A stretch of 64,000 bases of DNA. It comes from Alkalinema pantanalense. Lineage in GTDB: Bacteria > Cyanobacteriota > Cyanobacteriia > Leptolyngbyales > Leptolyngbyaceae. The notes beneath the pieces are model-generated. The model did no database searches and was not told the origin of the DNA. It worked only from the letters and a program-made list of their open reading frames with translations. The DNA is taken from the NCBI RefSeq assembly GCF_050753345.1, contig NZ_JBLZFX010000004.1:62001-126000 (forward strand), given 5' to 3'. Positions 17,981 through 26,872 of the stretch are shown here, piece by piece (position 1 is the stretch's first letter; each line of letters starts with the position of its first letter). Both the position numbers and the translations under genes were made by a program.

Positions 17981-19639
17981 TTACTCTGTCTCCCACTGAT
18001 CGGTTTCTGCTTCACGGGTGATTTCTGAATTGGAGCGGCTGGCTACGAGGGCGATCGCAATGGCATCCATCACCCGGGCGACGGGAATAATTTCTAGGCC
18101 AGCGGAATTGTAGTTGCCCTTGGGCACGATCGCCCGCTTGAATCCTAGTTTGGCCGCTTCCTTTAAGCGCAGCTCCATCTGGGACACAGGCCGCACCTGT
18201 CCGCCTAACCCGACTTCCCCAATCAGTACTGTCTGCGGATCAACCGTGCGATCGCGAAAACTGGCGGCAACGGCAATCGCGACGCCTAGATCCGCCGCAG
18301 GTTCGCCTACACTTAGCCCTCCGGACGAAGCTACATAGGCATCCAGCTTAGACAGGGGAATACCGACGCGCTTTTCTAGCACGGCCAAAATTTGCAGCAG
18401 GCGGTTGTACTCAATCCCTGTGGTGGAACGGCGGGGCGAACTGTAACTGGTCGGAGCCACCAGTGCTTGCAATTCCACGACGATCGGTCGAGTGCCCTCA
18501 CAGGCCACAATCGTGGCAGTGCCAGAAGAGGGTTCCTCCCGGTTGCCTAGGAACAATTCGGAGGGATTCAGGATTTCCTGCAAGCCTTGATCGACCATTT
18601 CAAACACACCGACTTCATGGGTCGCTCCGAAACGGTTTTTGACCGATCGTAGTAAGCGGTGGCTGGCAAAGCGATCGCCCTCAAAGTACAAAACCGTATC
18701 GACTAAATGTTCTAGGACTTTTGGTCCTGCGATCGCGCCCTCCTTGGTGACATGCCCCACGATGAAGAGCGTAATGCCTAAGCGCTTCGCCAACTGCATC
18801 AGCAAAGACGTACATTCCCTCACCTGGGCTACGGAACCGGGCGCAGAGGTGAGGGCGGCGTAGTACAGCGCTTGGATACTGTCAATCACTGCTACCCGAG
18901 GTCGCAAGGATTCCAATTCCGTCAAAATCGCATCTAGATCAATTTCGGGCAAGAGGTACAGGTCGCCTGTGGCAGTCGCTGCTCGATCGCCCGTGGGATT
19001 CACGACCTCGTCGGAAGGGGCTGTAATCTCTGGGATTTCTGTTTTCTTGGTGCGGGGTTGTTTGCTGCGGGTGGATTTAGGGATCGAGGAGTCTGAGGTA
19101 CCCAATTGCGGAGTTTCCCGGCTTCGATCGCTGCTGGAATCCAGATCTAATTGCGACGAACTTACGACTCCAATGCCCAACCGCTGGGCTCTCAGCTTCA
19201 CCTGCTGTCCCGATTCCTCCGCACAGACGTAGAGAATGCTGTGGGTTTGTGCTAAACGGTTGGCGGTTTGCAGCAGCAAGGTGGATTTGCCAATGCCCGG
19301 ATCGCCCCCAATCAGCACCAGGGACCCCGGCACAATTCCTCCACCTAACACTCGATCTAGTTCACTATAGCCAGAGGCCAACCGGGCTTGGGGATGATCT
19401 TGAATTTGACTCAGGGTGAGGGAGGAAACGGGGCGAGGTTCGCTAGTGGAGTCGCGCGATCGTCGCCCCCGACTGAGTTGCAGCAGGGGACTTTGGCTGA
19501 GGCGAGGGTTACTGCTTGTAACCGATGAAGCTTGCTCCTCTAAAGCGTTCCAGGCATGACAAGCCGGACAGCGACCAAAATATTGGGGAAATTCTGCACC
19601 ACATTGATTGCAAACAAAGAGCGATCGTGCCTTCGCCAT
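17981..19639 (-). CDS. radA: DNA repair protein RadA
   Basis: A RecA-related ATPase and branch-migration helicase that helps process recombination intermediates. The N-terminal zinc finger has C10, C13, C24 and C27. Walker A GDPGIGKST is at 112-120, the RadA signature KNRFG lies in VKNRFGATHEVGVFEM, and a Lon-protease-like domain forms the C-terminal third. At 552 residues it is about 90 longer than the typical 455-460. The extra length is a Ser/Thr/Pro-rich, charged insert at about 155-235, inside the ATPase domain before LYLLPEIDLDAIL. The reading frame is intact. It diverges from rpaB. Confidence 0.95.
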   Translation of the reverse strand: MAKARSLFVCNQCGAEFPQYFGRCPACHAWNALEEQASSVTSSNPRLSQSPLLQLSRGRRSRDSTSEPRPVSSLTLSQIQDHPQARLASGYSELDRVLGGGIVPGSLVLIGGDPGIGKSTLLLQTANRLAQTHSILYVCAEESGQQVKLRAQRLGIGVVSSSQLDLDSSSDRSRETPQLGTSDSSIPKSTRSKQPRTKKTEIPEITAPSDEVVNPTGDRAATATGDLYLLPEIDLDAILTELESLRPRVAVIDSIQALYYAALTSAPGSVAQVRECTSLLMQLAKRLGITLFIVGHVTKEGAIAGPKVLEHLVDTVLYFEGDRFASHRLLRSVKNRFGATHEVGVFEMVDQGLQEILNPSELFLGNREEPSSGTATIVACEGTRPIVVELQALVAPTSYSSPRRSTTGIEYNRLLQILAVLEKRVGIPLSKLDAYVASSGGLSVGEPAADLGVAIAVAASFRDRTVDPQTVLIGEVGLGGQVRPVSQMELRLKEAAKLGFKRAIVPKGNYNSAGLEIIPVARVMDAIAIALVASRSNSEITREAETDQWETE

Positions 19640-19849
19640 GGAGTTGAGTGATGGGGCAAGGTGGAATAAAACAGCAGTTCTTTACAATTCCTAATCTTTA
19701 CAATCCCTAAAAGTCTTAAGAAAGCCTGAAGCTTCGTAATAATCAGGATCTTAGGTTATCAAATCAAATACATGTTCTATTATTGTTAATCATAGAGTAT
19801 GAAAACTTAACTCATTAAGGATTGCCTCTTTTAAGGAGCGTTACCCAAA

Positions 19850-20581
19850 TTGGAAACTCATAAAGAAAAAATCCTAGTTGTGGATGACGAAGCTAGCATT
19901 CGTCGGATTTTAGAAACTCGCCTTTCCATGATTGGTTATGACGTGGTAACCGCTGCCGATGGAGAGGAAGCTCTGGACACCTTTCGCAATGCCGATCCAG
20001 ACCTAGTCGTTTTGGATGTTATGATGCCCAAGCTGGATGGTTATGGAGTTTGCCAAGAGCTTCGCAAAGAATCCGATGTTCCTATTATTATGCTGACGGC
20101 GTTGGGTGACGTGGCCGATCGCATTACTGGACTGGAACTAGGGGCTGATGACTATGTCGTCAAACCCTTTTCCCCGAAGGAATTGGAAGCACGGATTCGA
20201 TCTGTGCTGCGCCGGGTTGAGAAAAATTCTGCAACGGGAATTCCTAGCTCCGGTGTCATTCAAATCAACACTATTCGCATCGACACCAATAAGCGCCAAG
20301 TTTACAAAGGTGATGAGCGCATTCGGCTGACGGGCATGGAATTTAGCCTGTTGGAGCTATTGGTCAGCAAATCCGGTGATCCGTTCTCGCGGGCAGAAAT
20401 TCTCCAAGAAGTTTGGGGCTATACCCCCGAGCGTCATGTCGATACCCGTGTGGTGGACGTACATATTTCCCGGCTACGGGCCAAGCTTGAGGATGATCCA
20501 AGCAATCCTGAGTTAATTCTCACTGCCAGGGGTACCGGTTATCTTTTCCAGCGCATTCTAGAACCCGGTGAAACCGAGTAA
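19850..20581 (+). CDS. rpaB: Response regulator RpaB
   Basis: OmpR-family transcription factor essential in many cyanobacteria. It controls high-light genes and photosystem I genes through HLR1 sites and works with the kinase NblS/Hik33. The protein has 243 residues. The receiver has D12, D13, phospho-acceptor D56 and K105; a winged helix follows (about 135-235), ending in a TARGTGYLF signature. The start is an unusual TTG at 19850, supported by the AAGGAG site about 11 nt upstream and by METHKEKILVVDDE aligning with the family N-terminus. The plastid counterpart is Ycf27. It diverges from radA, so the 210 bp between them carry both promoters. Confidence 0.95.
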   Translation: METHKEKILVVDDEASIRRILETRLSMIGYDVVTAADGEEALDTFRNADPDLVVLDVMMPKLDGYGVCQELRKESDVPIIMLTALGDVADRITGLELGADDYVVKPFSPKELEARIRSVLRRVEKNSATGIPSSGVIQINTIRIDTNKRQVYKGDERIRLTGMEFSLLELLVSKSGDPFSRAEILQEVWGYTPERHVDTRVVDVHISRLRAKLEDDPSNPELILTARGTGYLFQRILEPGETE

Positions 20582-20710
20582 TTCGATGAAATGTGTCTTC
20601 GTGAACTGATTTCCAGTGAACTGACTCTCAATGCCTGAAGGTTTGTGAAAAGGGAAAGATCCTTAGCTCTTTAGAACCTTACTGAACATAACAAATTCTG
20701 GCATAGCAAA

Positions 20711-20734
20711 AGCCTGCTAGAAATGCAGCAGGCT
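20711..20734. terminator. Hairpin between convergent rpaB and GH5 gene
   Basis: A perfect 8-bp stem AGCCTGCT/AGCAGGCT with an 8-nt loop sits in the 196-bp spacer between two converging genes. Confidence 0.65.
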
Positions 20735-20735
20735 A

Positions 20736-20763
20736 TGATGCTTCAAATGTGATGCTTCAAATA
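20736..20763. repeat. 14-bp tandem duplication
   Basis: tgatgcttcaaatg is followed directly by a copy with one change at its last base. It lies between the hairpin and the stop codon of the GH5 gene. Confidence 0.85.
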
Positions 20764-20777
20764 TGCCTGGAATTAAA

Positions 20778-22520
20778 TTACGGTTGTATGACTCGAAAAT
20801 CTCGGGGTTGAGAATTCGAGCCTTTTTTGTCTGCGCAAAATCCTAAGTCCATGGTTTGTCTGGCCGCCAAGGTTTTTCCCCAGTCGGCGGGCTGCACTTG
20901 GTAGTTACCTAAACCCTGTGCCATAAAACTGCCATTCCAAGATTGGTTGATTGCAGCATCGGTCATGGTAAAGCGCAGAGCCCAGTTGGAAATGGATTGC
21001 TGCGTTGGATTGCTGACTTGGATACCTATGCAAAACCCTGTTTCCCAATCGGATTGTTTCTGCACTTGAACTTGCAATTGTGCTCCAGTACTGGGCGGGG
21101 TAGCAGGCAGATTGGGTGTGTTGCGGGGGTGATTTCTAGGGGATGGCGTTGGTAGGGGGACAAGCTGGGACGAGGGGATGGGGGTTGGCGATGCCGGAGC
21201 AGGCATGACCGGAGGATTATTCCCTACAGGCTGCATTGTGAGGGTCGGCAGTAGTGAACTCAGGAGTTTCTGTTTGTTAAGGTCGATCGTTTTCCAATCG
21301 TCGAGTAAGAGACCACCCGTGTCACCACTGTTGGGGTTAAGGCTCCAGTAGGCAAAACCGAGTCGATTTTTCTGAAGAAACTGCACCAGTTGCTGCTGCC
21401 AAATCCCTTCTTTGGATCGGTTATCTGTTTCTCTGCCACCAAATTCCCCGACCCAAATGGGGGCGATGCCTCGCTGGGCAATGTAGTAGAATCCTTGATT
21501 CCAGCGGGGTACTAAGTTTTTGGGGAAGCTTTTTTCTGCAAACCACGGTTGGGCAAAGACCCCAGGGCCATATTCGTGGGGAGAGTACACAACACGATTT
21601 GGTACTGAGAGTCTGACGGGGAAGCGATCGACGCCCTCCAAATTACCCCCCATCCAATGCTTCAGCTTCTGACCGGGAACGTTATTTTCGACGCCTTCTA
21701 CAATAATGAGCCAATTGCGATTTACTTTCAGAATCGCATTGCCTGCCCGCTCGGCGGCCAGTCGCCAATCCGTGGCCCGATCGCCCGTTCCCCAACTAGC
21801 TTTCCCATGGGGCTCATTTTTTAAGTCCGCTCCGATGACATTCGGCTGATTTTTGTAGCGCTCCGCTAGCATCGTCCAAGTATTAATCCAATCCGCTTCC
21901 GTAAAGCCGTCACCGTACCAGAGTTCGGGAATGCGCTGGTCATTCAAGCGATGGCTATCTAACACGATGAATAGACCCTGACGGCCTGCTTCTTGCACCA
22001 CGGCATCCATCACCTGTAAAGGTGTCTTGTGTCTCAAAGTGGCATTTCCGGGCAGATCAAAGTTCACGCTGGAGAAGGTTTGAGATTTTAAGCTGGCCAG
22101 GGAATAGGGCAAGCGAATCACGTTGTAACCCATTTGTTTGATTTGGGTAATGACATCAACGTAATCTCTTTCCCAGAGGCCATGGGGTGCATGGGTTTCT
22201 GTTTCGAGGCCAAACCAGTTGACGCCTCGCAGGAGAACGGTTCGCCCTTGGGCATCCAAAATTTCACTTTTACGGGTAGAGAGTGGAGCTTGCAATACCG
22301 TAGTTGTTTGGGCCTGGGCGACATTAGAAGCTTGACTTCCGATCGGCCATCCTAGGTGCAACCAGACTGACATGATGGTGGTGCAGAGAGCGAGGATTAG
22401 CATTCTGAGGCCGACAGCCGATAACCTCTTCCTGGAATGGTTGTAGGGCAATCTAACTGTGTGATCGGGATTTGAGCTAGTCAAGAATCGAACACCGGGT
22501 TTAGGAGACATATTTGCCAT
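20778..22520 (-). CDS. Secreted GH5-family glycoside hydrolase with CBM2-type domain
   Basis: Probable endo-beta-1,4-glucanase or related glycanase of 580 residues. A basic N-terminus and a hydrophobic signal or anchor segment (about 36-60) lead into a GH5 catalytic domain (about 75-410). The acid/base Glu is E236 in LKNEPHG and the nucleophile E359 in PIWVGEFGG. A Pro/Ser/Thr-rich linker (about 430-480) leads to a C-terminal domain of about 100 residues. Its spaced Trp residues and two Cys (CIGIQV, GFCADKK) fit a cellulose-binding CBM2. The substrate is inferred only; it could act on the cell's own extracellular cellulose. It is monocistronic, preceded by a long upstream region with two perfect palindromes. 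Confidence 0.88.
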   Translation of the reverse strand: MANMSPKPGVRFLTSSNPDHTVRLPYNHSRKRLSAVGLRMLILALCTTIMSVWLHLGWPIGSQASNVAQAQTTTVLQAPLSTRKSEILDAQGRTVLLRGVNWFGLETETHAPHGLWERDYVDVITQIKQMGYNVIRLPYSLASLKSQTFSSVNFDLPGNATLRHKTPLQVMDAVVQEAGRQGLFIVLDSHRLNDQRIPELWYGDGFTEADWINTWTMLAERYKNQPNVIGADLKNEPHGKASWGTGDRATDWRLAAERAGNAILKVNRNWLIIVEGVENNVPGQKLKHWMGGNLEGVDRFPVRLSVPNRVVYSPHEYGPGVFAQPWFAEKSFPKNLVPRWNQGFYYIAQRGIAPIWVGEFGGRETDNRSKEGIWQQQLVQFLQKNRLGFAYWSLNPNSGDTGGLLLDDWKTIDLNKQKLLSSLLPTLTMQPVGNNPPVMPAPASPTPIPSSQLVPLPTPSPRNHPRNTPNLPATPPSTGAQLQVQVQKQSDWETGFCIGIQVSNPTQQSISNWALRFTMTDAAINQSWNGSFMAQGLGNYQVQPADWGKTLAARQTMDLGFCADKKGSNSQPRDFRVIQP

Positions 22521-23151
22521 GGGTCACAGGAGAAAGGGGTTGCAAACTGGGGGAGAAATCACCTGACTAATCGATTAGATACAAAGGGGCTACGCTGCCG
22601 TCGGGATTCTATGACGTCATGATTGGGGGTAGAAAGTTCCACGATCGGCCAAAATTATGAACTTGCTTCTGGGCAAGCAAGGCTATGAACATGTAGTGAA
22701 AATGCATTCATTGTCTGGGCTTTACCTTGGCCTCTGATATTCAAAAAGATGGGTCTGACCCTGTATTTCTGACTAAATAAATCCTGCTACATTGCTAAAA
22801 TCCCCAATCTTAGGGGCCTAGATACCAGATACAGTTCTGAAAGTCCTGTAAAGTCCTGGGAAATCGCTGATATGAAATGCTTTCAACCTAATTCATCAGT
22901 ATTGTTAAGTGAGTGTAATCCGGGAATTTACATAAACTTGTCTATGTTGGAAGGATTCTTCATCGGATTTACAACATATACCTAGGCATTAGCCCTTAAT
23001 CTGGTATCAAAGGTTAAGCGTCATTCCAACAGGATTCTGGGCTGAAATGTTCTGACTTGGACGTTGTTCTTAGGGTGTTCATCGGAAGCGCTTTTCTCTT
23101 AACAGTTTGTCTCCACCTTGCTAGATACCTAGATACTCAGAGTTACCCATT
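22521..23151. other. Divergent upstream region, 630 bp
   Basis: No gene found. It separates the GH5 gene (minus) from a membrane protein gene (plus) and must hold both promoters. The left part contains the two palindromes listed separately. The rest is AT-rich with no promoter I would defend. Confidence 0.55.
22567..22620. promoter_or_regulatory. Two perfect palindromes upstream of the GH5 gene
   Basis: CTAATCGATTAG (22567-22578) and ATGACGTCAT (22611-22620) are self-complementary without a spacer. They lie 47 and 91 bp before the start codon, where repressors or activators usually bind. The two differ in sequence, so two regulators would be needed. Confidence 0.35.
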
Positions 23152-24024
23152 ATGTCTAGAACTTTCTTCGGCAACATCCTAGTTCCTGCTGTTTTGCTGT
23201 CTGGTGCAAGTGTTGCGTTCATGTCTGTTTCTCCAGCTATCTCCAGCACTGAGTCCGTTGAGGTAACCTCTAAAAGCGCTCCTTTGATGGGTTCCCTGAC
23301 GCTCCCTGAGATCCAAAATTCTGCTGCTTCCTATGCAGGTTTAGCAAGTGTAGCCATGGTAGGGCTGGGAATCTCAGGTTTAGCGGTTAGTGGCTGGCGT
23401 AAATCTGCTCGTAAAGTGAACTTGATGGAGCAGAAATTGCAGACTTTACAAACAAATTTAGAAGTACGCGATCGCCAATTGCAGCAATCCCTTCTCTCAG
23501 ATACGCACCTGTTAAAGTCTGGTTTAGACTTTTTCTTGGAAGATGATGCCGCATCAGTGGCTCCGTCAGCAGGAACCCCAGCGCTTCCAGTTGCCAAATC
23601 TGGTAATTCAGCAGCAACTGTGACCTCCGCTCGATCGTTTGCTGTAGCGGATGCTGAGGTTGATCTGACACCCATCAAGATGCCGCCAGTCAATGTTCAT
23701 GCTGCGGTATCGCCTCTGCATGCTGCCCAAGGTTTCCTGAGCTTTGCTCGAGTTGGCTACGGGGCATCCCACATAGCGGCTGTTGAGCCTCAAACCCTGA
23801 CTGCACAACCAGAAGAAGCAGTGACTCAAATTCAAGATCTGCAACTGCAATTACAACAATTGGTTGCTCAACTTGAAGTCCTGCAAAGCAATTTACAACC
23901 GATCGAGAAATCCAATGCAGGTAAGTTTGAAGTGGCTGCAATGCCAGAAAACAAGTCTGTCTCGGTTATGCCTCAACGGACGCAGACCTTAGAACACAAC
24001 TGGGTGATGCAACGCGCTGTTTAG
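23152..24024 (+). CDS. Membrane protein with coiled coils, unknown function
   Basis: A 290-residue protein I cannot assign. It has an N-terminal hydrophobic signal or anchor (about 5-30) and a second hydrophobic segment (about 60-79, YAGLASVAMVGLGISGLAVSG). A coiled coil follows immediately (about 90-113, LMEQKLQTLQTNLEVRDRQL). A central Ala/Val/Ser-rich stretch leads to a second Gln/Leu-rich coil (about 222-250). The layout suggests a membrane-tethered scaffold. No strong ribosome-binding site precedes the ATG. It stands alone, with long spacers on both sides. Confidence 0.7.
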   Translation: MSRTFFGNILVPAVLLSGASVAFMSVSPAISSTESVEVTSKSAPLMGSLTLPEIQNSAASYAGLASVAMVGLGISGLAVSGWRKSARKVNLMEQKLQTLQTNLEVRDRQLQQSLLSDTHLLKSGLDFFLEDDAASVAPSAGTPALPVAKSGNSAATVTSARSFAVADAEVDLTPIKMPPVNVHAAVSPLHAAQGFLSFARVGYGASHIAAVEPQTLTAQPEEAVTQIQDLQLQLQQLVAQLEVLQSNLQPIEKSNAGKFEVAAMPENKSVSVMPQRTQTLEHNWVMQRAV

Positions 24025-24383
24025 ATTACCAGCCTTGTGATCTAAATGATTGAGTTAAAGAGTTGGTTGAAAATTTGAGTTGTCCATAGGTCGCAATTTC
24101 ACGATTGCGGCTTTTTTATGGGCGTGGGCTTCTTTATATAGCTGTAGCTAAGATTGTTAGGACAATCATATTTTTACTCGCCAGACTTCCGTCCCCCCCT
24201 AAATTCCCCTATGTCTTGCGGAGAGGCTACGCCAAGAAAAAGGGGGACTTTGAAAGAATTTGGCCGAATTCCCCCCTTTTTTCTAGCGTCAGCGGCGCAT
24301 AGCGCGGGGGCTAAGGAAGATTACATCAAGACAGTGCAATCTCCCTTTATCTCCGATTTTTCGACTAGCCGGTGCTGAACGGT
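24025..24383. other. Intergenic region before purB
   Basis: No gene. An AT-rich start is followed by a repeat-like block of G- and C-runs (separate entry). Confidence 0.6.
24190..24305. repeat. Repeat-like block with C-run/G-run inverted pairs
   Basis: A CCCCCCCTAAATTCCCCTA stretch and a downstream AAAGGGGGACTTTGAAAG can pair. A further CCCCCCTTTTTT follows, and GGAGAGGCTACGCC lies in the loop. Blocks of this type recur in intergenic DNA of many filamentous cyanobacteria. Whether it is repeated elsewhere in this genome cannot be seen from one window. Confidence 0.45.
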
Positions 24384-25679
24384 CTAAATTCCTAACCGTT
24401 GATAGACTTGGTCAAGATTTTTTAAGTGATGCTTCGCATCAAAACAGTCGGCAATTTCTTCAGGGGACAACGCTGCCTTAACTTGCTCATTAGCTTCAAT
24501 CTTGGCTCGGAAATTCCCCCCTTCCACATTCCATTCCGTGTGGGCACAACCTTGAACGATTGCGTAGGCGTCTTCCCGTTTTATCCCTTTGCCCACCAGC
24601 GCTAGCAGTACCCGTTGACTAAAGACGACACCGCCGTAAAGATTCATATTACGAGTCATGTTGTCTGGGTAGACCAGCAAGTGCTTCACTAGATCTGTGA
24701 TTTCAGCCAGCATAAAGTGCGTCAGGATGCAAGCATCGGGAAAGGCCACCCGTTCAACGGAACTGTGGGAAATATCCCGCTCATGCCAGAGGGCCACATT
24801 TTCCAACGCAGCCACCGCATAGCCACGAACTAACCGTGCCATTCCTGTTAAGCGCTCCGATCGAATCGGATTACGCTTGTGAGGCATGGCTGAGGATCCT
24901 TTTTGCCCTTTGGAGAAAAATTCCTCTACTTCCAAAACATCTGTGCGCTGTAGATTGCGAATTTCCACCGCAAAGCGTTCGATCGATGCCGTGACCAAGG
25001 CCAGCCCATTCATAAACTCAGCATGGCGATCGCGGGAAATCACTTGAGTCGAAGCCGCATCCGGCTCTAAGCCCAGCTTCTGACAGGCCAGTTCTTCAAT
25101 TTTGGGATCGATGTTGGCATAGGTGCCGACTGCGCCGGAAATTTGACCTACAGCGATCGATTTTTTGATGGCACAGAGGCGATCGCGATTGCGCAACATT
25201 TCTGCCAGCCAGCCAGCTAGCTTAAAGCCAAAGGTCATGGGTTCCGCATGGATGCCGTGGGAGCGGCCAATCATCACCGTATCGCGGTGTTGCTGCGCTT
25301 GATAGCGGATTGCTTGGATGCATTCTTCCAGCTTTTGCATAATCAGATCCAAGCTGGCGACGATCTGTAAAGCTAGAGCTGTGTCCAGCATGTCAGAACT
25401 TGTCATGCCTAGGTGAATATAACGACCAGCATCGCCCACGTACTCATTGACATTGGTTAAGAAGGCGATGACATCGTGCTTGACTTCCTTCTCAATCTCC
25501 AGAACGCGGTTGATATCAAACTTTGCCTTGGCCTTGATCTCGTCTACCGCATCTTGAGGAATGTAACCCAATTCAGCTTGGGCTTCGCAGACTGCGATTT
25601 CCACTTGCAACCAGGTTTGTAGCTTATATTCGTCACTCCAGATTGCGCCCATTTCGGGCAGTGTATAACGCTCGATCAA
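24384..25679 (-). CDS. purB: Adenylosuccinate lyase PurB
   Basis: Catalyses two fumarate-releasing steps in purine synthesis: SAICAR to AICAR, and adenylosuccinate to AMP. The protein has 431 residues, typical of the shorter bacterial type. The fumarase/aspartase signature GSSAMPHKRNPIRSE (about 261-275) carries the mobile-loop catalytic Ser. The segment MTSSDMLDTALALQ and the catalytic-His region GRSHGIHAEP are present. It is monocistronic, with no other pur gene nearby. Confidence 0.97.
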   Translation of the reverse strand: MIERYTLPEMGAIWSDEYKLQTWLQVEIAVCEAQAELGYIPQDAVDEIKAKAKFDINRVLEIEKEVKHDVIAFLTNVNEYVGDAGRYIHLGMTSSDMLDTALALQIVASLDLIMQKLEECIQAIRYQAQQHRDTVMIGRSHGIHAEPMTFGFKLAGWLAEMLRNRDRLCAIKKSIAVGQISGAVGTYANIDPKIEELACQKLGLEPDAASTQVISRDRHAEFMNGLALVTASIERFAVEIRNLQRTDVLEVEEFFSKGQKGSSAMPHKRNPIRSERLTGMARLVRGYAVAALENVALWHERDISHSSVERVAFPDACILTHFMLAEITDLVKHLLVYPDNMTRNMNLYGGVVFSQRVLLALVGKGIKREDAYAIVQGCAHTEWNVEGGNFRAKIEANEQVKAALSPEEIADCFDAKHHLKNLDQVYQRLGI

Positions 25680-25897
25680 GGTCCTGTCTCAGAAATACAA
25701 CCGTCACATTGTAAGGCAATGGGTGCCCGAAATTTGTCCGAGGTTGTATCCAACCTGCCCACTCACTGCAAAGGGGATAACTGTAATCTGCTCAATAAGC
25801 TCCACGATCGCTCACAAAGTTTCGGCTTCTTCCAGATCTGCGTCCTGCCAGATAGATGCTCATCAGATGCATACTTAACGGCACTGTTTACAGCTAA

Positions 25898-26698
25898 CTA
25901 TTGCGCTTCCACTTGGAAACGGTATTTATAGCCTTTGAAATTGGAATCCAGAATAATTTGATAATCACCCCCGATCGTCAGTTTCTGCGACCAAGCGGTT
26001 TGTTGATCTTCCATCCCCGTAATAAATTTACCATTCGGATCCGAAACGGCTGGGAGGGGGCCTTTCTGGCTGGTAATGGTTAGGGTTTGTCCTTGAGCCA
26101 GTTGAAACCGATAGATATGGCTTCCAGATCCGATAAATTCATCACTAATTTCTGCGCGGGTACTCCCCTTGGCAAAACTGACTCGCTCAGTTTTCTCATT
26201 GCAACCACTTTGCACTACAGACTTCGAGATCCAACCCTTAGCTGGGGTAGAAATTCGGAACCAGTTATTTTTTTCTTCTACCACAGTAAGAAAAGTCCCA
26301 TTCTTCAACTGGCCTACGATCGTGCTTGAGGCGTCAGTATTAGGTTGCGATCGTAGATTGCTAGGCGGATTGGGATCGTCCACCTTGGCCATGGTGACTT
26401 TACACTTTTCAAGCTGGCGAATGGTGGCCTCTGTCGATCTAGGTGGCACCGAAGACGGCAGCACAGTGGGATTTGCTGTGGAATCGGGAGCCAAAGTGCC
26501 TGTACTCGCACTGGCAGAGGGGGATGGAGACAAGTTAGGAGAAATAGAACCATCGCGATTCGCTGGTGCAGATTGCAGCGATGTTGGATTGGGTGTTGAC
26601 GAAGGTTCGGGTTTGGGTTGAACCAACGCTAATGTGCCTACAGTTACTGCTGCAATCCCCGTTAGCCCCGCAGCAACTAAGGTAGATTTAGATGCCAT
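25898..26698 (-). CDS. SH3-like (SH3b) domain secreted protein A
   Basis: A 266-residue exported or membrane-anchored protein. A hydrophobic N-terminus (about 8-27) is followed by a Ser/Pro/Thr-rich linker to about residue 95. A bacterial SH3 domain follows (about 98-168; SNLRSQPNTDASSTIVGQLKNG is its diagnostic first part) and is flanked by two Cys (in EKCKV and SGCNE) that could form a disulfide. The C-terminal 95 residues look like an all-beta domain (YRFQLAQGQTLTITSQ to GYKYRFQVEA), similar in form to pre-peptidase C-terminal domains. It is paired with the paralogue at 26873-27586. SH3b domains often bind peptidoglycan; the ligand here is unknown. Confidence 0.8.
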   Translation of the reverse strand: MASKSTLVAAGLTGIAAVTVGTLALVQPKPEPSSTPNPTSLQSAPANRDGSISPNLSPSPSASASTGTLAPDSTANPTVLPSSVPPRSTEATIRQLEKCKVTMAKVDDPNPPSNLRSQPNTDASSTIVGQLKNGTFLTVVEEKNNWFRISTPAKGWISKSVVQSGCNEKTERVSFAKGSTRAEISDEFIGSGSHIYRFQLAQGQTLTITSQKGPLPAVSDPNGKFITGMEDQQTAWSQKLTIGGDYQIILDSNFKGYKYRFQVEAQ

Positions 26699-26872
26699 AT
26701 TTCAGCCTTCCTAAAAACGATCAATTGAAGAGCTCTATCGCTATGGTAGGGAGGATATTGTCTTCCGAACCTTGAGACGACATGAAGTTTTGCCCTTTAC
26801 TTGATCCTTCACACTGAGGCAGCTCAATCTCGCAAGTTACGATAGAGAGATTTAACGATCCTGCGACCCTAG

